NCBI GenBank assembly: GCA_039927975.1
Contig: JBDSTZ010000194.1
Location: forward strand, 1-16,654
DNA length: 16,654 nucleotides
Reading direction: 5' to 3'
Origin: JBDSTZ01 sp039927975
GTDB taxonomy: Bacteria > Pseudomonadota > Gammaproteobacteria > Burkholderiales > Burkholderiaceae_D
Shown here: one piece after another, positions 7,109 to 14,826 of the stretch
Position numbering within the stretch: the stretch's first letter is position 1
Layout of the letters: the number at the start of each line of letters is the position of its first letter
Made by a program: the position numbers and the translations under genes
The notes under the pieces: generated by a model
What the model was told of the DNA's origin: nothing
What the model saw: only the letters and a program-made list of their open reading frames with translations
Database searches by the model: none

Positions 7109-9277
7109 ATGAGCAGCGCGGTCTTTAGCGATTCCTGGTTCCGCATCGCCCACGCGCGCGTGGCGCTGCCGGCTAGCACCAAGGTCGAACGCCAGCGCTT
7201 CGGCGGCGAATTGTGGTACGTGCTGCGCGATACGTATTCGCACCGCTACTTCCGCATCACGCCCCAAGCCTATGCCTTCATTGCCAGCCTGAGTCCCGAG
7301 CGCACGGTCGAAGAGGGCTGGCTCGACTTCATCGCGCGCCGTCCCGACGACGCCCCCGGCCAGGAAGAAGTGGTGCGCCTGCTGTCGCAGCTGCACGTGG
7401 CGAACATGCTGTACTTCCAGGACGTCCCGGACAACAAGGCCATCTACCGCCGCTCGCAAACCACGCGCCGGCGCGAGCTGCACAGCAAAGTGCTCGGCTT
7501 CCTGTACACCCGCATCTACCTGTTCGACCCCGACCGCCTGCTCAACCGCTGCGCGCGCCTGATCGCCCTGACCACCAGCCCGGCCGCGCTGATCGCCTGG
7601 CTGGTGATGGTCGGCTTCGGCGCCACCACCGCGATCGAAAACTGGGACGCCTTGAGCGACCACTCGCAAGGCTTGTTCTCGCTGTCGAACCTGCCGTGGC
7701 TGTTCATCAGCCTGACCACCATGAAGCTGCTGCACGAGATCGGCCACGCCTTTGTCTGCAAGCGCTTCGGTGGCGAAGTGCATGCCTTCGGCGTGATGTT
7801 CCTGATCATGACGCCGCTGCCCTACGTCGACACCGCCTCGACCTGGAGCTTCGGCAACCGCTTCCACCGCGCCCTGGTGAGCGCGGCCGGCATGATGGTC
7901 GAACTGTTCCTGGCGGCGATCGGCGCGCTGGTGTGGGCGCATACCAGCGCCGGCATCGTCAACAGCCTGGCCTACAACGTCATGATCGTCGGCTCGGTAT
8001 CGAGCCTGCTCTTCAACGGCAATCCACTGCTGCGCTTCGACGCCTACTACATCCTGGCCGACCTGGTCGACATTCCGAACCTGTACCAGAAGGCGCAGCA
8101 GCACTGGATGTACCTGGGCGACCGCTACCTGCTGGGCACCACCACGGCTGAATCGCCGGCCGTCGACCGCCGCGAGCGGGTGCTGTTCACGGTCTACGGC
8201 GTGTCGGCCTTCTTCTATCGCATCCTGGTCTCGACCGGGATCATCCTGGTGGTGATGGACCAGTGGTTCCTGGTCGGCGTGTTCATGGCGGTGGTGACCG
8301 GACTGACGCTGCTGATCTGGCCCTTGAAAAAGCTGGTGCAGCACCTCAACGGCCCCAAGGTGGCGGCCAACCGGCGCCGCGCGACCATCAACGCCAGCGC
8401 CATGATCGGCGCGCTGTTGCTGTTCATTCTGTTTTTCCCGTTTCCCGATTCGATCCGCGCGCACGGCATTTTGCAGGCGAATAATTCGGTCGTCGTGCAC
8501 AGCGCCACCGAAGCGATACTGAGCAAGCTGGCGGTGCGCAGCGGCGCCCGGTTGAAGCAGGGCGACCTGATCGCGGTGCTGAGCAACCCGGAACTCGGTT
8601 ACGAATACGAAGTGGCGCGCCAGCAGCGCGAGGAAATCGAAGTGCAGTACCGCCAGTCGCTGGCCCGCAACCGCGCCGACAGCGCGCCGCTGGCCGAGCG
8701 CCTCGCCGCGCTCGAAACCCAGCTGGCCGAACTCACACGCCAGCGCGCGCAGCTGACCGTGCGCGCGCCGCACGACGGCCAGTGGGTGGCCGCCGGCGGC
8801 CTCCACGAACGCACCGGCAACTGGATGCCGCGCGGCTTTTCGCTGGGCGAAGTGGTGATCGACCAGCGCTATCGCTTTGTCGCGGTGGTGCCGCAGGCCG
8901 AAGCGGACGAACTGTTCCGCCACACCGGCGGACGCACCGAACTGCGCCTGGCCGGGCAGGCCGAGATCACCCTGCCGATCCCCCGCTACACATTGATTCC
9001 TTACCATCGCGAGAAGCTCGTCTCGAGCGCTCTCGGTTTTGCCGGCGGCGGCGAGATCGCCGTCAAGCCGGAAGACCAGACCGGCGAAGCGACCGCCGAA
9101 TCGTTCTTCGAGCTGCGCGCCAGCCTGCCCGAGGATCTTCGCGCGGAGGAAGCGCGGGGCCTGGCGCCATTGCCCGGTCTGTCGGGCGTGCTGCGCATAC
9201 CGCTCAAGGGCAAGCCGCTGTTCGGCCAGGCGCGCAAGGCGCTGATGCAGCTCTTCCAGAAGCGTTATGGCCTCTGA
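7109..9277 (+). CDS. PqqD-like domain / M50 site-2-type metalloprotease / HlyD adaptor fusion
   Basis: A 722-residue polytopic protein with a strong ribosome site (AGGAAGG near 7095-7101) overlapping the previous stop. Residues about 15-105 resemble the small winged-helix PqqD fold (WYVLRD..., YFRITPQAYAFI, EEVVRLLSQLHVANML), the fold used for peptide recognition in RiPP pathways. Several membrane helices follow. The M50 zinc site is seen as H209-E210-I-G-H213 within a membrane helix, and a second signature, NPLLRFDAYY (N305 to Y314), supplies D311 as the probable third ligand. Further helices lie at about 365-410 and 430-448. The periplasmic C-terminus (about 455-722) has HlyD-like lipoyl and coiled-coil segments. 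It resembles the YydH-type 'putative peptide zinc metalloprotease' group. It probably cleaves or handles a peptide or protein in the membrane and contacts the adaptor/TolC conduit. The metal ligands appear intact, so activity is plausible. Confidence 0.85.
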   Translation: MSSAVFSDSWFRIAHARVALPASTKVERQRFGGELWYVLRDTYSHRYFRITPQAYAFIASLSPERTVEEGWLDFIARRPDDAPGQEEVVRLLSQLHVANMLYFQDVPDNKAIYRRSQTTRRRELHSKVLGFLYTRIYLFDPDRLLNRCARLIALTTSPAALIAWLVMVGFGATTAIENWDALSDHSQGLFSLSNLPWLFISLTTMKLLHEIGHAFVCKRFGGEVHAFGVMFLIMTPLPYVDTASTWSFGNRFHRALVSAAGMMVELFLAAIGALVWAHTSAGIVNSLAYNVMIVGSVSSLLFNGNPLLRFDAYYILADLVDIPNLYQKAQQHWMYLGDRYLLGTTTAESPAVDRRERVLFTVYGVSAFFYRILVSTGIILVVMDQWFLVGVFMAVVTGLTLLIWPLKKLVQHLNGPKVAANRRRATINASAMIGALLLFILFFPFPDSIRAHGILQANNSVVVHSATEAILSKLAVRSGARLKQGDLIAVLSNPELGYEYEVARQQREEIEVQYRQSLARNRADSAPLAERLAALETQLAELTRQRAQLTVRAPHDGQWVAAGGLHERTGNWMPRGFSLGEVVIDQRYRFVAVVPQAEADELFRHTGGRTELRLAGQAEITLPIPRYTLIPYHREKLVSSALGFAGGGEIAVKPEDQTGEATAESFFELRASLPEDLRAEEARGLAPLPGLSGVLRIPLKGKPLFGQARKALMQLFQKRYGL

Positions 9278-11195
9278 CCGCGAGGCGGGTCGCGGCTGGC
9301 CGGGTGCGCAGAAGCGCGCGCTCGAACGCGCCGCCGCGCTGATCGGCGAGGCCGCCGCGCCTGAGCCTTCGTTTGCGTCGAACGCCGGCGACACCATCGA
9401 CACCCAACTGGCCGGGCAACTGGCTGCCGCCCGCGCCCAACTGCGGCGCGCCTGCAACCTGGGCCAGGCGGACGACGACGCGGCGCCGATCGCCGCGCTG
9501 GCGGCCCTGTCGCGCGCCTGCCGCTTGCTCCACGGCGCCGCGCCAACGGCGCAGCAGCTCGCCGCCGCGCTGGGCATGTATCGCGGCTGCGCGGTTGAAC
9601 TGGGCTACAACGGTGGCCGCGCATTGCCGATCGCGCTGGCGGCGATCCTGCAAGTATGGAGCGGGCGCGCCTGCCATATTGTCTGCGCCAGCGATTTCCT
9701 GTCCGCCCGCGCGGTAGCCGCGTACGGAGCGCTGTATCGCCTGTGCGGCTGCGGCGTGACCGCGCTGGCTGCTGCCACCGCCGGCGCCGAACTCGAACAA
9801 GCCTACCAGTCCGACATCGTGTACGCCACCGCGCGCCAGTTGCTGTCGGACTTCATGCGCGACCAGCTGCTGCTGGGTGGCCCGGTCAGCGAATTGCGGC
9901 GCGGCGTTCGCGCGCGCCAGCTGGCCGGCGCCGACAGGCAGCCGGTCACGCGTGGCACCAGCGTCGCCCTGATCGACGACATCGAAACCGTGCTGCTTGA
10001 CGACGCGGTCAGCCCGGTCGTGATCAGCGCTGCCGGCAACCTGGCGCTGTTGACCCAGGCCAGTCACGCGGCCGCGCTGGTGGTGGCGCAACTGGTGGCC
10101 GGCACCGATTACCAGATCGTGCGCGAGCCGGTCTGGATGGTCGAGATGAGCGAGCAAGGCAAGGCGCGCCTGGCGCAGCTGGCGCACGGCTTGCCGGTTT
10201 ACTGGCGCCATCCTCAACGCCAGCACGACCTGATCGCGGCGGCCATCCTGGCGCGCGACGCGCTCGAACCGGCGCGCCACTATCTGATCCAGCAGGGCAG
10301 GGTGGTGATCGCCGACGAATCGGTGCTGCGCCTCTTGGCCGGTCGGGTCTGGCATCACGGCCTGCTGCAGGCGATCGAAGTGCGCGAGGGCCTCGAACCC
10401 TCGACCCCGCCGCGCACGGTGGCGCGCGGCGCCTACCAGACCTTCTTCCCGCGCTACGCGTACCTGTCCGGCGCCGGCAGCTGCTTTGACGGCGTGCGCG
10501 GCGAACTGCGCGACGCCTACGGCATGCAGTCGGTCGCGCTGGGATCCGCCAACACGCCGGCGCCGCTCGAGCGCCGCTACGACTATCCGGACCGCGCCGC
10601 CAAGCTCGACGCCTTCATCGCCCGCATCGCCGCGCTCAATGCCGAGGCGATCCCGGTGCTGGCGTCCTCGCCGCAGCCGACCGACATGGTGACCGTGGCC
10701 GCGCAACTGCGCGAGCGCGGCATCGTCTACCAGGTGGCCGACGGACGCGATCCCGAAGCCGACGCGGCGGCCTTGCGCGCGATCGGCATGGCTGGCGTGG
10801 TGACCTTGATGACCTTCGCCGGCGCGCGCAATGGCGAGCTGCCGACTGCGGCCGAGGTGGCGGCCGGTGCGCGCGAAGCAGGCGCGCCGGTGCACGGCCT
10901 GCTGTTCGAGCACAGCGAGACCGCGCGCGCCGACCGCATGTTTTTCGCTTGGGCCGAACGGGGCATCGTATTCGCCTCGCGCAGCGACGACGTGGCGAAT
11001 CGCCCCTTGCCATTCTGGGCCACCCCGCTGCGGCGGCTGGTGCGTGGCAGTCGCTTCGGCGATTGGCCCGTGAAGCTGTCGATCGCCGTGGCGCAATGGC
11101 ACAGCGCCCGCTACAGCGCGCGCTACCGCCATTCGTTGGGCGTACGCGAACTGCAGCTCGACGAGCAATTGGCCTTCTCGGCGCAGGGACAATAG
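9267..11195 (+). CDS. SecA-like protein with degenerate ATPase motifs (predicted pseudo-ATPase)
   Basis: The 642-residue frame overlaps the end of the M50 gene by 11 nt, so translation is probably coupled. From memory of E. coli SecA, it aligns nearly without gaps through NBD1, PPXD and NBD2. Matches include YQSDIVYATARQLLSDFMRD (180-199; SecA YAADITYGTNN..DYLRD), ALIDDIETVLLDDAVSPVVIS (234-254; SecA [21 protein letters not shown]), WHHGLLQAIEVREGL (362-376) and IPVLASS (462-468). The ATPase residues have changed. Walker A (RTGEGKT) becomes GYNGGRA at 113-119, with the lysine replaced by R118. DEVD becomes DDIE at 237-240. The AGRGTDI box becomes GARNGEL at 518-524, and the arginines of RGRSGRQG are mostly lost near 557-566. 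It ends about 200 residues short of normal SecA, so most of the helical C-terminal region and the zinc tail are missing. It has no signal peptide and is probably cytoplasmic or membrane-associated. ATP hydrolysis is unlikely; a chaperone or targeting role is inferred. Confidence 0.82.
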   Translation: MASDREAGRGWPGAQKRALERAAALIGEAAAPEPSFASNAGDTIDTQLAGQLAAARAQLRRACNLGQADDDAAPIAALAALSRACRLLHGAAPTAQQLAAALGMYRGCAVELGYNGGRALPIALAAILQVWSGRACHIVCASDFLSARAVAAYGALYRLCGCGVTALAAATAGAELEQAYQSDIVYATARQLLSDFMRDQLLLGGPVSELRRGVRARQLAGADRQPVTRGTSVALIDDIETVLLDDAVSPVVISAAGNLALLTQASHAAALVVAQLVAGTDYQIVREPVWMVEMSEQGKARLAQLAHGLPVYWRHPQRQHDLIAAAILARDALEPARHYLIQQGRVVIADESVLRLLAGRVWHHGLLQAIEVREGLEPSTPPRTVARGAYQTFFPRYAYLSGAGSCFDGVRGELRDAYGMQSVALGSANTPAPLERRYDYPDRAAKLDAFIARIAALNAEAIPVLASSPQPTDMVTVAAQLRERGIVYQVADGRDPEADAAALRAIGMAGVVTLMTFAGARNGELPTAAEVAAGAREAGAPVHGLLFEHSETARADRMFFAWAERGIVFASRSDDVANRPLPFWATPLRRLVRGSRFGDWPVKLSIAVAQWHSARYSARYRHSLGVRELQLDEQLAFSAQGQ

Positions 11196-11394
11196 GCCCA
11201 ATCTGCGCGGACCCACTAAAACTTCATCCACGTCCAAGGCATGGGGTCAGATCCGACAACTGGACATTTTCAAGCAAAAAAATTTCCCTACCTCGTAAAT
11301 CGCCTGGCATCGTGCCGAACTTTCGCGCCGCCGCGATGCGCCCCAAAAACGCATTCGCGCTAGCGGGGCGATGATCACGCTTGCGAAAATCTGA
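11196..11394. other. Convergent intergenic region
   Basis: These 199 nt separate the plus-strand SecA-like gene from the minus-strand Gln-rich gene. No gene is supported. On the minus strand, AGCGC-GAAT-GCGTT followed by a short T-run (about 11345-11361) is a weak intrinsic-terminator candidate for the Gln-rich gene, and CGCCCC (11339-11344) pairs with GGGGCG (11365-11370) around it. Near 11241-11275 there is ATGGGGTCAGATCC followed by an A-rich tract; GGGGTCAGA-type sequences are common in repeat or transposon debris of related genomes, but no mobile element is present. Confidence 0.4.
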
Positions 11395-12003
11395 TCACAT
11401 CCTCGGCGGTTTGGCCGTCTGCTCGGGATTCTGCGCTGGCTGATCGCCCGGCGGCGGCAGTACCGGCGTGATTTGAATTCCCGGCCCGACCAGATGCGCC
11501 GGCTGCACGCTAACCGGCGCCTCGTTCGTCCCGCCCAATTGCTGCGCCGTCTGCGGCCCGTCATGCAACAATTGCTGCTGCTCGCGCATCTGCACCTGCA
11601 ATAATTTCTGCCGTTCCGCCTGCTGCTCCAGCTGCTGCCTTTGCGCCTGCTGCTGCATATCGAGCTGCTGCTGCAACTGCGCGCGTTGCTGCTCCATCTG
11701 CTGCTGCAACTGCTGTTGCTGATGGCGCTGCTGCATCAGGCGCAGCTCCGTCTGCGTGCGCTCGGCCTGGCGCACCTCGGCTTGCCGAACCTCGCTCTGG
11801 CTCTGGTCCTGCTGGCGCAACGCGGCCTGCTGTTCTTCCTGCGGCATTTGCTGGGCCTGCACCAGATCGTGCGGCTTGACCACCTGCCAGTTATCCTGCT
11901 GCTGCACTTCCTGCGCTGGGTTGTTGGGACGGCGATCTTCGGCATGGGCAATTGGAAAGCTGCTGCCGGCGATCACGGCAACAAGGAGGGTCAGGGATTT
12001 CAT
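11395..12003 (-). CDS. Secreted glutamine-rich coiled-coil protein
   Basis: A 202-residue protein on the minus strand. Its ATG (complement of 12001-12003) is preceded by AGGA with a 7-nt gap. The N-terminus is a signal peptide (MKSLTLLVAVIAGSSFPIAHA, then ED), so the product is probably periplasmic or secreted. Residues about 45-150 are dominated by Gln with Glu, Arg and Leu and should form a long coiled coil or low-complexity helix (runs such as QQQQLQQQMEQQ). The C-terminal 50 residues are Pro-rich and probably disordered, ending KPPRM. There are no cysteines and no recognisable enzymatic domain. The CAG-rich codons make the opposite strand a false Leu-rich frame. It is convergent with the export operon and therefore separately transcribed. 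The function is unknown. Confidence 0.78.
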   Translation of the reverse strand: MKSLTLLVAVIAGSSFPIAHAEDRRPNNPAQEVQQQDNWQVVKPHDLVQAQQMPQEEQQAALRQQDQSQSEVRQAEVRQAERTQTELRLMQQRHQQQQLQQQMEQQRAQLQQQLDMQQQAQRQQLEQQAERQKLLQVQMREQQQLLHDGPQTAQQLGGTNEAPVSVQPAHLVGPGIQITPVLPPPGDQPAQNPEQTAKPPRM

Positions 12004-12141
12004 GTTGTGGTCCTTTTTTCAGCAAGTCTGTCGGCCAGAAGGTCGGCAGGTGAATTGGCGAGTAGTTTCGCGTGCACGGGCGGCACAAAAAGCAGCCGTT
12101 CGCGTTTTGGTTTGCCTACACTAGCCCCTCACACCGCTCGC

Positions 12142-12170
12142 TTGCTGCGCTAGCTCAAGTGCGCCATACT
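12142..12170 (+). promoter_or_regulatory. Candidate sigma-70 promoter for the acetyltransferase gene
   Basis: TTGCTG (12142-12147) and CATACT (12165-12170) are separated by exactly 17 nt and lie 43 nt upstream of the GNAT start. The match to consensus is partial (3/6 and 4/6). The rest of the 210-nt divergent gap (12004-12213) holds no supported gene; a promoter for the minus-strand gene must lie there but I could not pick one out. Confidence 0.4.
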
Positions 12171-12213
12171 CGCCGGCGCAGGCGCAACTTTCCTTTTTGT
12201 GTCAGGAGTTTTC

Positions 12214-12741
12214 ATGTCGGAACAGCTTTCAATCACGCACTGCGCTCCGGGCGACGAGCACGCGCTGGCGCTGGTGGGGCAGGCCACTTTCCTCGAAACC
12301 TTCGCCGGCATCCTGAGCGGCAAGGCCATCGTTTCCCATTGCCTGCAGGCGCATGCCGCCGGCATCTACCGCGACTGGCTGGCCGACAGCGCGGTGCGCA
12401 TCTGGCTGGCGGCGGTGGCGCCGGACCAGGCCCCGGTCGGCTACCTGGTGCTGGCCCCGGCCCAGTTGCCCTTGGACGACCTGGCCGAAGGCGAACTTGA
12501 AATCAAGCGCATCTATTGTCTGCGGCGCTTCCAGGGCGGCGGCCTCGGCAAGCGGATGCTGAACGCGGCGCTTGAACACGCCCGGGCGCAAGGCGCCCCA
12601 CGCGTGCTGCTCGGGGTCTACGCCAACAACGCCGAAGCGATCGCCTTCTACCGCCACCACGGCTTCGAGATCGTCGGCGCGCGCACCTTCAATGTCGGCG
12701 GCACGACTTACCACGACCACATCATGGGTCGCCGCCTGTAG
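12214..12741 (+). CDS. GNAT-family N-acetyltransferase
   Basis: A 175-residue protein with AGGAG at 12204-12208, 5 nt before ATG 12214; this decides the start over an upstream in-frame GTG-type start at 12199. The GNAT fold is clear: beta-4 and motif A with IKRIYCLRRFQGGGLGKRML (98-117), including the acetyl-CoA pyrophosphate loop R105-F-Q-G-G-G-L-G-K113. Motif B is LGVYANNAEAIAFYRHHGF (133-151), with the conserved Asn and Tyr, followed by FEIVG. The C-terminal TTYHDHIMGRRL is typical of small-molecule or protein N-acetyltransferases of the RimI-like group. The substrate cannot be predicted. It stands alone after a divergent gap and is not obviously linked to its neighbours. Confidence 0.88.
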   Translation: MSEQLSITHCAPGDEHALALVGQATFLETFAGILSGKAIVSHCLQAHAAGIYRDWLADSAVRIWLAAVAPDQAPVGYLVLAPAQLPLDDLAEGELEIKRIYCLRRFQGGGLGKRMLNAALEHARAQGAPRVLLGVYANNAEAIAFYRHHGFEIVGARTFNVGGTTYHDHIMGRRL

Positions 12742-12834
12742 TCGTTCGCACGCGCATGCGCCGGCCCGCCGCGTCAACGCCGGGAACCAGCGCCGCATCC
12801 GGACGTCAGACAAGATCGACAGTCGGGAGGCGCG

Positions 12835-13200
12835 ATGTTCACCATGATTCTGCTGGTCTATCTGCAGTCGGGACTGACGGTCAACCTGATCGGCGCCACC
12901 GTCTCGGGCGAATTCGCCGACTTGCGGGCCTGCCGCGCCGCCAGCACGCGGGCGATCCACACGCTGCCCATTCCGCAGGGCTACGACGCCGCCTGGCAGG
13001 ACGCCACCTGCACACCCATCAACCGCAACGTCAAGGTCGGCAACGAGCGCCTGACCGCCATGGACAGGGCCCTGTTCGCCGCTCTCGAACCGCAACCGTG
13101 CGCCGCGCCCGCCGCCTGCCGCCCGGCCGATCCCGTGCGGCATCCGCCTGCCTCACGCAAGCGCAAAAGCTCCGGTAAGATAGGCGACAATGGCCGTTGA
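12835..13200 (+). CDS. Small hypothetical protein with hydrophobic N-terminus
   Basis: A 121-residue protein with a very good ribosome site (GGGAGG, 12825-12830, 4 nt before ATG 12835). The first 20 residues (MFTMILLVYLQSGLTVNLIG) are hydrophobic and could be an uncleaved anchor. The middle contains three cysteines, at about residues 33, 59 and 88, in FADLRACRAASTRAI and AWQDATCTPINRNVKV contexts, which resembles small exported proteins with a disulfide. The C-terminal 30 residues are Pro/Arg/Lys-rich and may not be strongly conserved. It ends 24 nt before the DinB-family gene and may be co-transcribed with it. The 93-nt gap before it holds no other gene. I do not recognise the family. Confidence 0.6.
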   Translation: MFTMILLVYLQSGLTVNLIGATVSGEFADLRACRAASTRAIHTLPIPQGYDAAWQDATCTPINRNVKVGNERLTAMDRALFAALEPQPCAAPAACRPADPVRHPPASRKRKSSGKIGDNGR

Positions 13201-13224
13201 TGGCCTCAGCCGGGGAGAGCACGC

Positions 13225-13764
13225 ATGCAAGCGGTGGAACAATTGCGCCTGATGGCGTCGTACAACGCCCTCATGAACGAGCGCATCTACGGCGCCGCGC
13301 GCAGCCTGCCGCCGGAGCGGGTGACGGCCGACCGCAAGGCCTTTTTCGGCTCCCTGCTCGGCACCCTGCAGCACCTGGTCAACGCCGACACCATCTGGCT
13401 GCAGCGCTTCGCCAACCATCCCGCCGGCTTTGGCGCGCTCGCGCCGGTGTTGGCCCTGTCCACGCCGGCCGCCCTGAACGCGCAGGCGTTCACCGACATC
13501 GACAGCATGTGGCGCCGCCGCCGCCAGCTCGACGAGGTGATCACCGCCTTTACCGCCGCCTTGCAACCCGAGCATCTGGACGACCATCTGGCCTATTCCA
13601 GCATGAAAGGCATCCCCTTCAACAAGCCTTTCTTCGGCGTGCTGCTGCATTTCTTCAACCATCAAACCCACCATCGCGGCCAGGCGACGACGCTGCTGTC
13701 CCAGGAAGGCGCCGACGTCGGCGTCACCGATCTGCTCACCTTGATACCCGACGAGGAGAACTAA
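13225..13764 (+). CDS. DinB family protein (putative metal-dependent hydrolase/transferase)
   Basis: The gene encodes 179 residues and starts at ATG 13225 with GGGGAG at 13212-13217. It has the DinB/YfiT four-helix-bundle signature: an N-terminal Tyr-Asn-Met helix (YNALMNERIY), a first histidine H50 in TLQHLVNADTIWLQRF, and the C-terminal metal cluster HFFNHQTHHRGQ (142-153), in which H146 and H150 complete the three-His site. DinB proteins are often metal-binding thiol-dependent enzymes; this member's substrate is unknown. The upstream gene ends at 13200, and the reductase gene starts 2 nt after this stop, so the DinB-like gene and reductase form an operon. TAAGAT at 13176-13181 could be a weak -10 element but lacks a convincing -35. 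Confidence 0.9.
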   Translation: MQAVEQLRLMASYNALMNERIYGAARSLPPERVTADRKAFFGSLLGTLQHLVNADTIWLQRFANHPAGFGALAPVLALSTPAALNAQAFTDIDSMWRRRRQLDEVITAFTAALQPEHLDDHLAYSSMKGIPFNKPFFGVLLHFFNHQTHHRGQATTLLSQEGADVGVTDLLTLIPDEEN

Positions 13765-13766
13765 CC

Positions 13767-14759
13767 ATGTTTGCCGCTGTCTTACTGAACAAGAACGAGG
13801 ATGGCAGCACGCGCGCCGCCATGTGCGAACTCGACGATCCGGCCGCCCCGGCCGAAGGCGAGGTCAGCGTGCGGATCGACTATTCGACCATCAACTACAA
13901 GGACGCGCTGGCCATCACCGGCAAGGCGCCGGTGGTGCGGGCCTGGCCCATGGTGCCCGGCATCGACGGCGCCGGCGAAGTACTGGCCTCCGCCCATCCG
14001 GACTGGAAGCCGGGCGACCGTTTCATTCTCAACGGATGGGGCGTGGGCGAAGTGCATCGCGGCTGCCTGGGCCAACGCGCGGTGCTGCAGGGCGATTGGC
14101 TCACGCGCCGCCCCGAGGGCATGTCGGCGCGCACGGCAATGGCGATCGGTACGGCCGGCTATACCGCCATGCTCAGCGTCATGGCGCTGCAGGAGCAGGG
14201 CGTTCACAAGGACAGTGGCGAGATCCTCGTCACGGGCGCATCGGGCGGGGTTGGCAGCGTCGCGCTGGCGCTGCTGTCCGGCCTCGGCTACCGGGCGGTG
14301 GCGTCGACCGGCAAGCTGGCCGAGGCCGACTATCTGCGCACGCTCGGCGCGGCTGAAGTAATCGACCGCAATACTTTGTCGGCGCCCGGCAAGCCGCTGC
14401 AAAAGGAGCGCTGGGCCGGCGTCATCGACGCGGTCGGCTCGCATACGCTGGTCAACGCCCTGGCACAGACGCGTTATGGCGGCGTCGTCACGGCCTGCGG
14501 CCTGGCTCAGGGCCTCGACCTGCCGGCCTCGGTCGCACCCTTCATCCTGCGCGGCGTGCGCCTGATCGGCATCGACAGCGTGATGGCGCCGGCAGCTCGC
14601 CGGGTCGTGGCCTGGCAACGCCTGCATGCCGAGCTCGACACCGCGAAACTCGAGGCCATCACCACCGAGATCGCGTTGCGCGACACGCTCGACTGGGCGG
14701 CGCGACTGTTGGCGGGTGCGCACCGTGGCCGCATCGTGGTCGACGTCAACGCGACATAG
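13767..14759 (+). CDS. acuI: AcuI/YhdH-type NADPH-dependent acrylyl-CoA reductase / quinone oxidoreductase-like MDR protein
   Basis: A 330-residue medium-chain dehydrogenase/reductase with GGAG at 13754-13757 and ATG 13767, 2 nt after the DinB-family stop. The frame is open further upstream, but that part overlaps the DinB gene and is not coding. Features match the YhdH/AcuI subfamily: a short N-terminal catalytic domain with STINYKDALAITG (40-52) and VPGIDGAGEV (63-72), the nucleotide-binding GASGGVG (157-163) and STGK (180-183) as in NADPH-specific members, then DAVGS and GLAQG motifs and the terminal GRIVVDV. AcuI reduces acryloyl-CoA to propionyl-CoA with NADPH. There are no zinc ligands of the alcohol-dehydrogenase type, as expected for this subfamily. 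The subfamily is well supported; the exact substrate is inferred. Confidence 0.9.
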   Translation: MFAAVLLNKNEDGSTRAAMCELDDPAAPAEGEVSVRIDYSTINYKDALAITGKAPVVRAWPMVPGIDGAGEVLASAHPDWKPGDRFILNGWGVGEVHRGCLGQRAVLQGDWLTRRPEGMSARTAMAIGTAGYTAMLSVMALQEQGVHKDSGEILVTGASGGVGSVALALLSGLGYRAVASTGKLAEADYLRTLGAAEVIDRNTLSAPGKPLQKERWAGVIDAVGSHTLVNALAQTRYGGVVTACGLAQGLDLPASVAPFILRGVRLIGIDSVMAPAARRVVAWQRLHAELDTAKLEAITTEIALRDTLDWAARLLAGAHRGRIVVDVNAT

Positions 14760-14826
14760 CCGGGCGAGGACAGCATCGGCTATCGGCCTGCACGTCGTCG
14801 CGAATCGGATATGCAGTGAGATCGCT

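Noticed and set aside
5032..7182. Very long minus-strand open frame opposite the GAF-HlyD gene
   Set aside because: It is antisense to a gene with clear domains; its composition is Gly/Ala/Val/His-biased in the way expected from the complement of GC-rich codons, and it has no recognisable motif.
7031..9577. 848-codon minus-strand open frame opposite the M50 gene
   Set aside because: Antisense shadow; the plus strand has the HExxH site, membrane helices and a ribosome site, while the minus frame has only low-complexity Gln/His/Ala sequence.
9267..11195. Housekeeping secA
   Set aside because: The length is about 640 instead of about 900 residues and the Walker A, DEVD and motif VI residues are replaced, so it cannot be the essential translocase.
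9204..11237. 677-codon minus-strand open frame opposite the SecA-like gene
   Set aside because: The plus strand carries a continuous SecA alignment; the minus frame shows no family signature.
11641..12153. Leu-rich plus-strand frame that looks like a membrane protein
   Set aside because: It is the complement of CAG-rich Gln codons (CTG/TTG) of the secreted minus-strand protein, which has a signal peptide and ribosome site.
13197..13766. Upstream extension of the reductase frame through the DinB-like gene
   Set aside because: The DinB frame has its own ribosome site and the conserved His cluster; the extension is an out-of-frame overlap and the reductase has a good start at 13767.
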